Part shown: positions 7,735-15,580 of the stretch, in pieces
Numbering within the stretch: the stretch's first letter is position 1
Layout of the letters: each line of letters starts with the position of its first letter
Assembly: GCA_021776335.1 (NCBI GenBank)
Contig: JAJFGB010000005.1
Coordinates: 172,778-236,777, forward strand
From: Hyphococcus sp.
GTDB taxonomy: Bacteria > Pseudomonadota > Alphaproteobacteria > Caulobacterales > Parvularculaceae
Direction of reading: 5' to 3'
Length of the DNA: 64,000 nt
The notes under the pieces: model-generated
What the model was told of the DNA's origin: nothing
The model's input: only the letters and a program-made list of their open reading frames with translations
The model's database searches: none
Program-made: the position numbers and the translations under genes

Positions 7735-9278
7735 GCATCGTCCTCGGCTTCTTCGTATTCTTCGTATGTTTCCGTGGCGCAAATTTCCGTATGAAACGTT
7801 TCTTTTTCAGTTTCGGGAAAATCACTGCGGTAATGCCCGCCGCGAGATTCCTCGCGCATTAAAGCGCCTTGCGCGATCAATTCTGCAGAGACAAGCGCGC
7901 TTTTTAAGCCGCTGGTCATCGCTGGATGGCGATTAAGTTCCTCAATAACGCCAAGCGTATCGGCAAGGCTTTCCTCTGAACGTAAGAGCGCGCAGCCTGA
8001 AGACATGGCAGCGCGCAGTCGTTGCATCGCCGCAGGGTCGGCGGGTTTTGACGGCAGATCCATACGATCCGCGGGCGCGCCGGGCTCATGGGGCCGGGTG
8101 ACGTCCTTTTCACGCAGCATGTCGGCGATGCGTGCGCCGAAGACGACAGCTTCGAGTAATGAATTTGAGGCCAGACGATTGGCGCCGTGAACGCCGGTGG
8201 ACGCGACTTCCCCGATGGCCCAAAGCCCATCGATACTCGATTTGCCGTCAAGATCAGTTTTAACGCCGCCCATATGATAATGGGCTGCGGGCGCGATGGG
8301 CATTTTTTCTGTTCTCGGGTCAATGCCAACTTTTTCGCAGGACGCGAAAACGGTGGGGAATTTTTCCGGAAATGCTGCGCCAATGGCTTTGGTTGCATCA
8401 AGACAGGCGCCGCGCCCGGCGGTAATTTCCGCCTCAACGGCGCGGGCGACGATATCGCGGGGCGCAAGGTCTTTGTCTTTGTGATAATCGGCCATAAAGG
8501 CGCGCCCGTCTGCATTCACAAGCGCTGCACCGTCGCCGCGCAGGGCTTCGGTGGCAAGCGGCGCCGGATCAGCGTTGATATCGAGCGCGGTCGGATGAAA
8601 CTGAACAAATTCAGGATCACGAATGATTGCGCCGGCGCGCGCCGCAAAGGCAAGACCGTGGCCCTGGGCCTGGACCGGGTTAGTGGTGACTGCATAAAGC
8701 CCACCAAGTCCGCCAGTGGCCATAATCGTTTCTGCGGCGTCAAAGGCCGCGCGTTCACCGGCTGTGACGTCATAGACGAGCGCGCCGCCAACGACGCCAT
8801 GATCATCCGTAAGGAGATCTTCAACGACAAGGCGCTCAAGGATGGTGATATGATCAGCGCTGCGTGCGGCGGCTATCAGGGCATCCATAATCGCCGCGCC
8901 AGCCTGATCGCCCGTCGCATGAACGATGCGATCCCGGCAATGGGCGGCCTCGCGCCCCACCGTTAGCTTGCCGTCATCGTCTTTGTCGAACTGAACGCCA
9001 TAGCGGACTAAATCTTCCACCGCCGCTGGGCCGCCATCCACGAGGATGCTCGCTGCTTCTGCATCGACCAGACCTGCGCCGGCCTGCACCGTGTCTGCGA
9101 AATGAAGGTTTGGCGTGTCGTTTTCGCCAATTGCTGCCGCCATCCCGCCCTGGGCCCAGGGCGTTGACCCGCCCTGGCCGAGCGGGCGTGCAGTCACGAT
9201 CGTCACAGGGCGCGGCGCCAGCTTCAGCGCTGTATAGAGCCCGGCAACGCCTGCGCCGATAATGAGGATGTCGGTCAT
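7731..9278 (-). CDS. nadB: L-aspartate oxidase
   Basis: FAD enzyme that oxidises L-aspartate to iminoaspartate, which NadA condenses with dihydroxyacetone phosphate. The 515-residue product has the N-terminal dinucleotide-binding motif ILIIGAGVAGLYTALK, the succinate dehydrogenase/fumarate reductase-type segments STPWAQGGMAAAIG, EFVQFHPTALD and HYHMGGVKTDLDG, then ANRLASNSLLEAVVFG, and the helical C-terminal domain. It is the middle gene of nadABC; 90 bases separate it from nadA and its stop overlaps the nadC start. The last ~25 residues are rich in Glu and Thr, a mildly unusual acidic tail. Confidence 0.95.
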   Translation of the reverse strand: MTDILIIGAGVAGLYTALKLAPRPVTIVTARPLGQGGSTPWAQGGMAAAIGENDTPNLHFADTVQAGAGLVDAEAASILVDGGPAAVEDLVRYGVQFDKDDDGKLTVGREAAHCRDRIVHATGDQAGAAIMDALIAAARSADHITILERLVVEDLLTDDHGVVGGALVYDVTAGERAAFDAAETIMATGGLGGLYAVTTNPVQAQGHGLAFAARAGAIIRDPEFVQFHPTALDINADPAPLATEALRGDGAALVNADGRAFMADYHKDKDLAPRDIVARAVEAEITAGRGACLDATKAIGAAFPEKFPTVFASCEKVGIDPRTEKMPIAPAAHYHMGGVKTDLDGKSSIDGLWAIGEVASTGVHGANRLASNSLLEAVVFGARIADMLREKDVTRPHEPGAPADRMDLPSKPADPAAMQRLRAAMSSGCALLRSEESLADTLGVIEELNRHPAMTSGLKSALVSAELIAQGALMREESRGGHYRSDFPETEKETFHTEICATETYEEYEEAEDDA

Positions 9279-9368
9279 GAGTGACTATGCCTGCGATTCG
9301 CCTCTCGAATAGCGCTCCAAAGGAAGAGGAGATCGCTTGGGGTTCGTTGCTTAGGAGCCACCCAAACC

Positions 9369-10469
9369 CTAAACCCGCGCTTCAATCGCTGCGACTTCCG
9401 GCGGGCGTTGATGATTATACATGGATTGGTGCTTTAGGGGCAGGGCGATCATGCGATCGATGGGCAGCCTTGCTTTGGCAATGATCTCGGGATCGATTTT
9501 GACTTCATGCTCCATGGTCTGGAGCGCGCGGAGAATACTCGGCAGAGTGATACGCTTCATATGCGGGCAGAGATTACAGGGCCGCACGAAATTCACGGCG
9601 GGGTTTTCCAGCGCCACATTGTCGGACATGGAGCATTCTGTGATGAGCACTACATTTTGCGGCTGCTTATCTTTTACAAAATTGCTCATGCCGCTGGTGG
9701 AGCCGGCGAAATCGGCTTCGGCGATTACGTCAGGCGGGCATTCGGGGTGGGCGAGGACGATGACGCCGGGATTACCTTCGCGAATTTCGCGAATATCGTC
9801 AGCGCTAAACCGTTCATGGACCTCGCAGGCGCCGGCCCAGGTGACGATCTTCACGTCGGTCATCGCCGCTACGTTTTTGGCGAGATATTGATCCGGGAGA
9901 AACAGTACGGTATCGGATCCAAATTCCCGGGCAGCATATTCAACGACCTCAATCGCATTGGACGACGTGCAACAGATATCGGTCTCGGCTTTGACGTCCG
10001 CTGTCGTGTTCACGTAGGTGACGACCGGCGCGCCGGGATATTTCTGCTTTAAAAGCCGCACATCGGCGCCGGTGATCGATGCGGCCAAAGAGCAGCCCGC
10101 GCGCAAGTCGGGGATCAGTACCGTTTTTTCCGGACACAGAATTTTCGAGGTCTCGGCCATGAAATGAACGCCGGCCTGAACAATGATGTCGGCATCGGTA
10201 CTTGCTGCTTCCTTGGCGAGTTGCAGACTGTCTCCCGCGAAATCGCCAACGCAGTTAAATATCTCCGGCGTCATATAATTATGCGCCAGGACAACCGCGT
10301 TCATTTCACGTTTGAGATCGTTGATGGCGGCGATATAGGGCGCGTGCAGGCGCCACTCGATTTCCGGTATGAATTTCGCGACCTTCGGGTACAGATGGTC
10401 GGTTTTATGCCGGACCTCGTCTGTATAAGGCAGGGCGGTTTGTGCTTTTTCGTCACCAAAGGCAGGCAT
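9369..10469 (-). CDS. nadA: Quinolinate synthase A
   Basis: 4Fe-4S enzyme making quinolinate from iminoaspartate and DHAP. The 366-residue product has three separated Cys consistent with cluster ligands: in DLRAGCSLA, in [11 protein letters not shown] and in [11 protein letters not shown]; also [12 protein letters not shown] and the [11 protein letters not shown] strand. A longer frame from a TTG at 10532 exists, but that codon lies inside a palindromic operator, whereas the ATG at 10469 has a GGAGG ribosome site 6 bases upstream (reading on the minus strand). I therefore take 10469 as the start. First gene of nadABC; probably controlled by NadQ (gene at 12472-13485). Confidence 0.94.
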   Translation of the reverse strand: MPAFGDEKAQTALPYTDEVRHKTDHLYPKVAKFIPEIEWRLHAPYIAAINDLKREMNAVVLAHNYMTPEIFNCVGDFAGDSLQLAKEAASTDADIIVQAGVHFMAETSKILCPEKTVLIPDLRAGCSLAASITGADVRLLKQKYPGAPVVTYVNTTADVKAETDICCTSSNAIEVVEYAAREFGSDTVLFLPDQYLAKNVAAMTDVKIVTWAGACEVHERFSADDIREIREGNPGVIVLAHPECPPDVIAEADFAGSTSGMSNFVKDKQPQNVVLITECSMSDNVALENPAVNFVRPCNLCPHMKRITLPSILRALQTMEHEVKIDPEIIAKARLPIDRMIALPLKHQSMYNHQRPPEVAAIEARV

Positions 10470-10523
10470 TTGCGCCTCCGCTTTTGCCGCCCTGAAGATA
10501 CGCTGCGCGGCTGTTCCAGTAAT

Positions 10524-10542
10524 TATGCTCAACTAGAGCATA
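10524..10542 (-). promoter_or_regulatory. Palindromic operator upstream of nadA (candidate NadQ site)
   Basis: Perfect inverted repeat TATGCTC-AACTA-GAGCATA, 7-base arms and 5-base spacer, 55 bases upstream of the nadA ATG. A NadQ-type regulator is encoded 2 kb away, and NadQ is known in Alphaproteobacteria to control nadABC through a palindrome before nadA. The match to the NadQ consensus is from memory and needs checking. Confidence 0.6.
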
Positions 10543-10661
10543 TATAGGGTCCAAAAAACGCCCCGCAAGGGGGGTGGCTGGGACCGTAACAAAAAAAGAT
10601 CAGCGGTCAAGAAGGGGCGCCGATCAATAATTTATATCTCTGGTTACTTGGTTGGTTATTA

Positions 10662-10714
10662 CGTAAGTATTGACTTACGGATATCGTGCAATTACACGTA
10701 AGTCATGACTTATG
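10662..10714 (+). promoter_or_regulatory. Tandem palindromic operators over the arsR start
   Basis: Two copies of the same palindrome 35 bases apart: CGTAAGT-ATTG-ACTTACG (10662-10679) and CGTAAGT-CATG-ACTTATG (10697-10714). The second covers the ATG of the ArsR gene at 10705. Placement is typical of an autorepressor operator. Confidence 0.65.
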
Positions 10715-11010
10715 AAATGAAGTTTGAAGCCTTGGCGGCGCCCACACGGCGAGCGGTCTTCGAAAAACTGCGCAGCGGGCCGATGGCGGTCAATGTATTG
10801 GCCGAGGGGTTGCCAGTGTCGCGCCCAGCCGTCTCGCAGCATTTGAAAGTTTTGAAAGAGGCGGGCCTCGTTACTGAACGGCGCGACGGCGTTAAGCGCA
10901 TATATAGTCTTGATACGAAGGGTTTGTCTGAACTGAGAGAATATTTCGACCAGTTCTGGGATGATGCGCTTGACGCTTATCGTCGTTCGCTGGAGGCGAG
11001 CGACGCATGA
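10705..11010 (+). CDS. ArsR/SdpR-family winged-helix repressor
   Basis: A 101-residue ArsR-type regulator: MKFEALAAPTRRAVFEKLRSGPMAVNVLAE then the recognition helix LPVSRPAVSQHLKVLKEAGLV and the wing ERRDGVKRIYSL. The CxC metal site of classical ArsR is absent, and the sequence falls with the SdpR/activator-of-Hsp90-linked group that is paired with SRPBCC genes. The next gene is such a protein. The start is either ATG 10705 or ATG 10717; there is no strong ribosome site and the operator overlaps 10705. It most likely represses its own operon; the inducing signal is unknown. Confidence 0.85.
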   Translation: MTYEMKFEALAAPTRRAVFEKLRSGPMAVNVLAEGLPVSRPAVSQHLKVLKEAGLVTERRDGVKRIYSLDTKGLSELREYFDQFWDDALDAYRRSLEASDA

Positions 11011-11014
11011 CTAG

Positions 11015-11134
11015 GCATTTCCGAGATAAAGTGGTTCCCGGTTTATCGTTCCCGGCCGCGAACGCGGTCAAAATATTGCTTAGCGCGCCTTCGCGCGCGG
11101 GAAACGCCCCGCATTCACACTTTTTCGGAAATGC
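11015..11134. repeat. Palindromic intergenic element (RIME/MITE-like)
   Basis: 120 bases between arsR and the SRPBCC gene bounded by perfect 10-base inverted ends GCATTTCCGA (11015-11024) and TCGGAAATGC (11125-11134). An inner hairpin GATAAA/TTTATC surrounds GTGGTTCCCGG, and a second one lies near GCGCGCCTTCGCGCGC. The core resembles the alphaproteobacterial intergenic mosaic motif (AAAGTGGNAACCGGTTT) also present at 59984-60029. Confidence 0.55.
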
Positions 11135-11154
11135 GCTAACGGGAGAAGACATTA

Positions 11155-11604
11155 ATGTCCGATGCGATGCTGACCGAACCAATCGTTAAGACGCTGAACC
11201 TGAACGCATCGGTTGAAAAGGCGTTCAATCACTTTACCAAAAATATTCACCTCTGGTGGCCTTTGGCGAGTCATTCATTATCCCTTGGAGACGCCGCCTC
11301 GATTGTTTTCGAAGCAGCGCCGGGCGGGCGTGTTTATGAAATCGAAAAATCCGGTAAAAAACGCGAATGGGGCCGGGTAAGCGAATGTGAACCGCCGCAC
11401 AGGCTGGTCTTTTCCTGGGTTTTAGAAGCGCCCGAACGAGCAACCGAGGTGGAGGTTACGTTTGTCGATGAAGGCGGCGGCAAATCATCCCTGACGCTTA
11501 TTCATCGCGGCTGGGGCGCGCGTCCGGACGGTGAAGAATGGCGCGGAAAATATAATCAAGGCTGGGATGGTGTCTTGTCGAGTTACGAAGACGCGCTTGC
11601 GTAG
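11155..11604 (+). CDS. SRPBCC (AHSA1-like) domain protein
   Basis: A 149-residue single-domain START/Bet v1-type protein: LNASVEKAFNHFTKNIHLWWPLASHSLSL opens the fold, followed by GGRVYEIEKSGKKREWGRVSECEPPHRLVFSWVL and the C-terminal helix GWDGVLSSYEDAL. Members form a hydrophobic cavity for small ligands or act as Hsp90 co-chaperone-like proteins. It follows an ArsR repressor, the standard pairing for this family, although a 120-base palindromic element now lies between them. GGGAGAAG upstream of the ATG is a good ribosome site. Ligand unknown. Confidence 0.8.
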   Translation: MSDAMLTEPIVKTLNLNASVEKAFNHFTKNIHLWWPLASHSLSLGDAASIVFEAAPGGRVYEIEKSGKKREWGRVSECEPPHRLVFSWVLEAPERATEVEVTFVDEGGGKSSLTLIHRGWGARPDGEEWRGKYNQGWDGVLSSYEDALA

Positions 11605-11612
11605 CAATCGGA

Positions 11613-12440
11613 TTATCGATCATTGATCTCCCGTGTTTCGCCGGGATCCGTAAAAAGATCGCCGCCGGCACGCTCCCGCCAGTCATCGCCATTGCCGCCT
11701 GCGCGCTTGGGCACATGTACGCCCACTATCTGATCAGCGCCGATAATATCTTCGAGAATCATCTCGCCGTCTTCATGTCCGATAAACCAATAGGGCGGAA
11801 ATGCGGTGTGCGTTTTGCGTGCTTTAAAATGCGCGAGATGGCGGGAAAAATCAGGGACAACCGGTCCGGCATCGCCCAGATGCATAACCGTCACATCACC
11901 ATCAAGTGTTACGCGCCAGGCGAAGTTTTGTATCGTTGGCCGATTGCCGGCATGGGGAATCGCGACGACGTCAATATTGAGCGCGCCGACCTCAAAGCTT
12001 TCTGCTTCATCCTCAGGGGCCAGATTAACACCATGAATCCGCGCCAGCAGCGGATCATCTGCCGTAACGCCAGCTGAAAGAATGGCGTCATAAACCTGTT
12101 GCGATCCGTAGAGATGAACGCCCTCATGCGTGCGCAGATAGGCAATTGCCGGCGCCGCGGTGAAATGATCGCCATGCACATGGGAAACGAAAATCGCGTC
12201 AACGCCATCATAGGGTGTTGTTCCCGCCATCATCGCCTCGCTGATATCGTCGGGGACCAGCGCATATTGTCCATAGGAATTGGCGTAGAAAGCATCGAAA
12301 AGAATTTTTGTTTGCTGATGGGTAATCATCACCCCTTCATTGCCCAGATAATGTGCTTTTGCCGGGTCGTCATGGGCGGCGGCATTCGCGAGAAGGGAGG
12401 CGCCCGCTAAAACTGTGTAATAAAATAATCGCATGATCAT
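11613..12440 (-). CDS. Secreted metallo-beta-lactamase-fold hydrolase
   Basis: A 275-residue exported protein with a signal peptide (LFYYTVLAGASLLANAAA) and an UlaG-like metallo-beta-lactamase fold: YLGNEGVMITHQQTKILFDAFY, metal motif SHVHGDHFTA (HxHxDH), then IPHAGN, MHLGDAG and PPYWFIGHEDG. The gene ends just 9 bases past the SRPBCC stop (convergent). Of two starts, 12440 and 12434, the second (MRLFYYTVL) has the better spacing from the AGGAG site. Likely periplasmic Zn-dependent hydrolase; substrate not predictable. Confidence 0.8.
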   Translation of the reverse strand: MIMRLFYYTVLAGASLLANAAAHDDPAKAHYLGNEGVMITHQQTKILFDAFYANSYGQYALVPDDISEAMMAGTTPYDGVDAIFVSHVHGDHFTAAPAIAYLRTHEGVHLYGSQQVYDAILSAGVTADDPLLARIHGVNLAPEDEAESFEVGALNIDVVAIPHAGNRPTIQNFAWRVTLDGDVTVMHLGDAGPVVPDFSRHLAHFKARKTHTAFPPYWFIGHEDGEMILEDIIGADQIVGVHVPKRAGGNGDDWRERAGGDLFTDPGETREINDR

Positions 12441-12471
12441 ATACTCCTGATGATATTTTCATGGGCTTTAT

Positions 12472-13485
12472 CTAATCGTCAATGCGGCGCATCCTTGGAA
12501 CGGTCAATCCCGTTGCTGCGCGATCCCGTAATCCGTCACGATCAATGCAAAAAAGCGCAGCGGGACGGCCCCCCGCTTCCTGGCTGGTCTCACTGGTTGG
12601 TTTAATGAAGCCTGACTTTTCAACGCTGCGCCGGAAGTTCTGTTTGTGAAATTCAAAGCCAACAATGGCTTCTACTGTCCGTTGCAGCGCAAGCAGTGTG
12701 AACGCCGGTGGTGTCATCTCAAAAATGATCGGACGGTATTTAAGCTTGCCGCGCAAGCGGCCAATGGCCGTCGCCAGCATGCGCCGGTGGTCAGAAATCA
12801 TTGGTGCGCCGGTCTCGTTGCCGCGTGGTCGTGTTCCTGATGGTGGATCGAGCCGTGCGTTCTCACGATCACGCCAGGCTTCAATCACAAGGCCGGTCTC
12901 ATAGATAAGTTCATACCGGTCAAGAGTGCGTTCTTCTTCCCATGAAAATCCCTCAAGGCCGAATGCGATATTGACGCGCCGGCGCCGCGCTGCGTGCAGC
13001 GCCGCGTCCGCATTGTTGATCCAGATTTCCAGCGCCGGGATAATTCGCTCACGGAGGAGCGCGGGTTCACCGCTGCGCCAGTCTTCCCACGGGAAAAAAG
13101 CATACCACTCTCGCCAGACAGCATCTTCCGCGAGGACGTCTACCGCTTCCTGCGTCAAGGCGAGATAGCCGACAGAAACAATGCGATCGCTGGCGCCGCC
13201 GCCAGCGAGTGCGGCAACCGGCGCCTCTCGGCCCTTATCGCCGAATGTGTAGAGCTGTTCGACATAGCCCAACGAAACATTTGTCTGACGTTCCACCCAT
13301 TCGCGTACGCCAATTTCAAAAGTGCGATGGCGTTCCGGGTCAAATGGCCCGTAAGGAAGGCCGAGATCGCCGTCACCGGTGCGAACACACAAGACCTTGG
13401 GGCGCTCGTCCTCAATCACCGCGAGCACCGCATTAAGGGCGACAGCGACATTGGTGGCGATGGAACGAGTGCGCGGGTTTTTCAT
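12472..13485 (-). CDS. nadQ: NadQ-type NUDIX/winged-helix regulator of NAD synthesis
   Basis: A 337-residue protein combining an N-terminal NUDIX-like fold (AVLAVIEDERPKVLCVRT, FEIGVREWVERQTNVSLGYVEQLYTFGD) without a functional Nudix hydrolase box, and a C-terminal winged helix (LQRTVEAIVGFEFHKQNFRRSVEKSGFIKPTSE) like that of NrtR. This is the architecture of NadQ, the alphaproteobacterial NAD regulator (COG4111-type), whose known targets are nadABC genes. nadABC begins 2 kb away and carries a palindrome before nadA. The neighbours (tyrosine phosphatase, HD hydrolase) also occur beside this family in related genomes. Binding of NAD or a derivative as effector is family knowledge. Confidence 0.75.
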   Translation of the reverse strand: MKNPRTRSIATNVAVALNAVLAVIEDERPKVLCVRTGDGDLGLPYGPFDPERHRTFEIGVREWVERQTNVSLGYVEQLYTFGDKGREAPVAALAGGGASDRIVSVGYLALTQEAVDVLAEDAVWREWYAFFPWEDWRSGEPALLRERIIPALEIWINNADAALHAARRRRVNIAFGLEGFSWEEERTLDRYELIYETGLVIEAWRDRENARLDPPSGTRPRGNETGAPMISDHRRMLATAIGRLRGKLKYRPIIFEMTPPAFTLLALQRTVEAIVGFEFHKQNFRRSVEKSGFIKPTSETSQEAGGRPAALFCIDRDGLRDRAATGLTVPRMRRIDD

Positions 13486-13505
13486 CGCGCAAATCTATGG
13501 GCGAT

Positions 13506-14027
13506 TTATGCCGCTATGGGCAAGGTCACAATTGGCGCTGAGACCGTTGAGCAGCACGGACAGAGGTCAAGGACAGCTTCCACCATGCGGTCATTGCGGC
13601 CCAATAGGGCGTCAGCTTCTGAAATCAGCAGAAGATTGGGGTCAGCATGGGGTGCAGCCTTTCTGAGGCGTTCGGCGATCTCTTTCTCAGAACGGGTCTC
13701 TTCAATGGTGCAGGCAAGGATATAAGCCGCCGCCATGGATCGGGCGACGCCGAGATGACAGTGGATAAGGATCGGCGCTTTCGGACCTTTATTCTCAACC
13801 CAGCGCCGGGCGAGATCGACAAGCTTGCCAGACCGGGAAACGGCGCTGCCCGCGCTCTCGCCGCGGCTGCAATTTTCAATCAGACGGATATGGTTTTCCG
13901 GCGGCAACGTATCAAATACTGGCGGCGTCGGCTCATCATCATCAAGGATGGAGACCACATGAGACGGCCTATATTTCCGAAATGCCTCTTCGGAATGGCC
14001 GAGGGAACTTACAATAATCATCGTCAC
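13506..14027 (-). CDS. Protein tyrosine phosphatase-like protein
   Basis: A 173-residue protein with the cysteine phosphatase signature HCHLGVARS (catalytic Cys about residue 90, Arg about 96; CX5R) after the strand APILI. The general layout (SHVVSILDDDEP near the N-terminus, LIHCxxGxxRS, then AAAYILA helix) matches the short COG5350-type tyrosine phosphatases of Alphaproteobacteria. It lies 20 bases upstream of nadQ on the same strand, so the two may be co-transcribed. A second start (14021) two codons in is equally possible. Substrate unknown. Confidence 0.8.
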   Translation of the reverse strand: MTMIIVSSLGHSEEAFRKYRPSHVVSILDDDEPTPPVFDTLPPENHIRLIENCSRGESAGSAVSRSGKLVDLARRWVENKGPKAPILIHCHLGVARSMAAAYILACTIEETRSEKEIAERLRKAAPHADPNLLLISEADALLGRNDRMVEAVLDLCPCCSTVSAPIVTLPIAA

Positions 14028-14190
14028 GCTAACTTCTTGGCTCCGGCGTCAGGGGTGATCGACCGGGCATCATACTACTGCCTGTGTTGATCCCCAAATA
14101 AGACCTGTAAGCGCCTGATGAAAAGGTCTCCGTCATCACACACGCTTGATATCGCGCCGATGTTATCACGGGCCCTGCGGGCCCCAATCG

Positions 14191-14811
14191 TTAATTGCCG
14201 CAAGCGCTCATGAGATTGTGAAATCGCTTAAGATAAGCGTTTTGGGCCTGGCTGGCAGTCATGGCCTTCAGCTCTACCGGCGCAATGCCACGCGGGGCCC
14301 CGAAGATTTTTCGCGCTTCTGCGACGTCAAATCCGGCGAGCTGCGTGGCCTCGAAAAACGCGCTGGCGCGGTCGGCGCGTTTGATCAGTTTTTCGATTGC
14401 ATCGGGCAAATCCGCGGGCAATCCGAAGCGTAAATGAATTGCCTGCTGCAGGCGATGTTCGATCACTTTATAGGGCCCGCCAAGTTGCGCCTTAAAGGGC
14501 GAGATCATATCGCCAATGACGAATTCCGGCCCATCGTGGAGAAGCGCCGCAAGGCGCCATTTAGGTGGCCAGCCCGGCTTCAAGGCATCGCAAAACGCCT
14601 CAACGATAAGAGAATGTTGGGCGACATTAAATGGTAACGGGCCGGTCGTCTGTCCATTCCAGCGTGCAACGCGCGCGAGACCGTGTGCGATATCGTCAAT
14701 TTCGATATCGACCGGCGAAGGATCAAGGAGATCAAGGCGCCGCCCTGACAGCATGCGCTGCCAGGCGCGGGGGGGCGCGTTTTTGCTCGATGCTGCTTTG
14801 CGCCCGGTCAT
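14191..14811 (-). CDS. HD-domain hydrolase (YfbR-like)
   Basis: A 206-residue HD-superfamily phosphohydrolase: FNVAQHSLIVEAFCD contains the first His, and LAALLHDGPEFVIGDMISPFK contains the HD pair and the downstream acidic residues in the form seen in YfbR 5'-deoxynucleotidases. VIEHRLQQAIHLRFGL and KRADRASAFFEATQL complete the helical bundle. It is expected to hydrolyse nucleotides or a related phosphate ester in the cytosol with a divalent metal. It is the first gene of a leftward run with the phosphatase and nadQ, suggesting a nucleotide/NAD-related theme, which is inference. Confidence 0.8.
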   Translation of the reverse strand: MTGRKAASSKNAPPRAWQRMLSGRRLDLLDPSPVDIEIDDIAHGLARVARWNGQTTGPLPFNVAQHSLIVEAFCDALKPGWPPKWRLAALLHDGPEFVIGDMISPFKAQLGGPYKVIEHRLQQAIHLRFGLPADLPDAIEKLIKRADRASAFFEATQLAGFDVAEARKIFGAPRGIAPVELKAMTASQAQNAYLKRFHNLMSACGN

Positions 14812-15089
14812 GGTTGCTCCGTGTGTTTTGGCGAGGCGTTCGCTTAGCCCATTTCCAGCGTTAAAAGCAAAGTTTTTGGCGGGAACTACTTTGTCTTTGT
14901 AGCACGATGAACCGCCCGCAAGCGCGCGACGAGCCGTTTGGCCATTCGACGAAGTGCATATTTTTTGCGCCGGGACGGCTTGAGCTTAACCGCCGACAAG
15001 ATCAATATTGTGGACAGTAAAGAGTTCAAACAACGAACCGGAAACTAAAAGAAAAGGCGGGCGCAAAATCGCTCGAAGGGGTTACGGAA

Positions 15090-15464
15090 ATGGCAACCAC
15101 TGATTATGGCTCTGAAAGAACACGCAGCAGCGGCGCGTGGCTCTATGTACCAATTATCCTGATTTTGTTTGTAGGCGGCGCGATGTCCGTCGGCGTCTAT
15201 TCCTATAGTGACACCGAGGTGACCATTCTCGAAGCAATAGCTGCGGGCTTTGGCGGCCTTGCAGCGGTGATCGTCGGGCTGTTTGCTGCGGCGATCGGTA
15301 TTGTTGTCGGCCTCATTGGCGCGCTCATCGGTCTTGTTGCAGCTGGCGGCGCGGTAGCGATGACGCTCTTTATTGTTGGATCGCCGATCCTGGCGCTTAT
15401 CCTGATTGTGATGTTGATGCGGCGGCCGAAATCAAATTGCCCCGACCCAGCGGCGCATGAATAA
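15090..15464 (+). CDS. Small hydrophobic membrane protein
   Basis: A 124-residue protein of no recognised family. After a polar N-terminus (about 16 residues) come three or four membrane segments: AWLYVPIILILFVGGAMSVGV, a long Gly/Ala-rich stretch (ILEAIAAGFGGLAAVIVGLFAAAIGIVVGLIGALIGLVAAGGAVA) and FIVGSPILALILIVMLM, followed by a short basic/polar tail. GAAGGGG precedes the ATG. It stands alone, convergent with the TonB receptor. The glycine-rich membrane stretch resembles those of small pore- or scaffold-like inner-membrane proteins but no function can be assigned. Confidence 0.65.
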   Translation: MATTDYGSERTRSSGAWLYVPIILILFVGGAMSVGVYSYSDTEVTILEAIAAGFGGLAAVIVGLFAAAIGIVVGLIGALIGLVAAGGAVAMTLFIVGSPILALILIVMLMRRPKSNCPDPAAHE

Positions 15465-15492
15465 TTTGACGTAGACAAACCCGAGAAAAACG

Positions 15493-15520
15493 AGCCGCCC
15501 TTAAGAAATTAAGGGCGGCT
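15493..15520 (-). terminator. Terminator hairpin 2 of the receptor gene
   Basis: Perfect 12-base stem AGCCGCCCTTAA/TTAAGGGCGGCT with GAAA loop. On the minus strand it is followed by CGTTTTTCTCGG, a T-rich tail, so it serves the leftward TonB receptor gene and may also stop the convergent membrane protein transcript. Confidence 0.7.
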
Positions 15521-15530
15521 GAATTGTTAA

Positions 15531-15556
15531 AAACGGCGGGCCGAGGCCCGCCGTTT
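15531..15556 (-). terminator. Terminator hairpin 1 of the receptor gene
   Basis: Perfect 12-base inverted repeat AAACGGCGGGCC/GGCCCGCCGTTT around GA. Read on the minus strand it ends in TTTTTAACAATT. It lies 25 bases after the receptor stop codon, in tandem with a second hairpin. Confidence 0.75.
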
Positions 15557-15580
15557 CCAATAGTCGTATCGGTTAATCGC

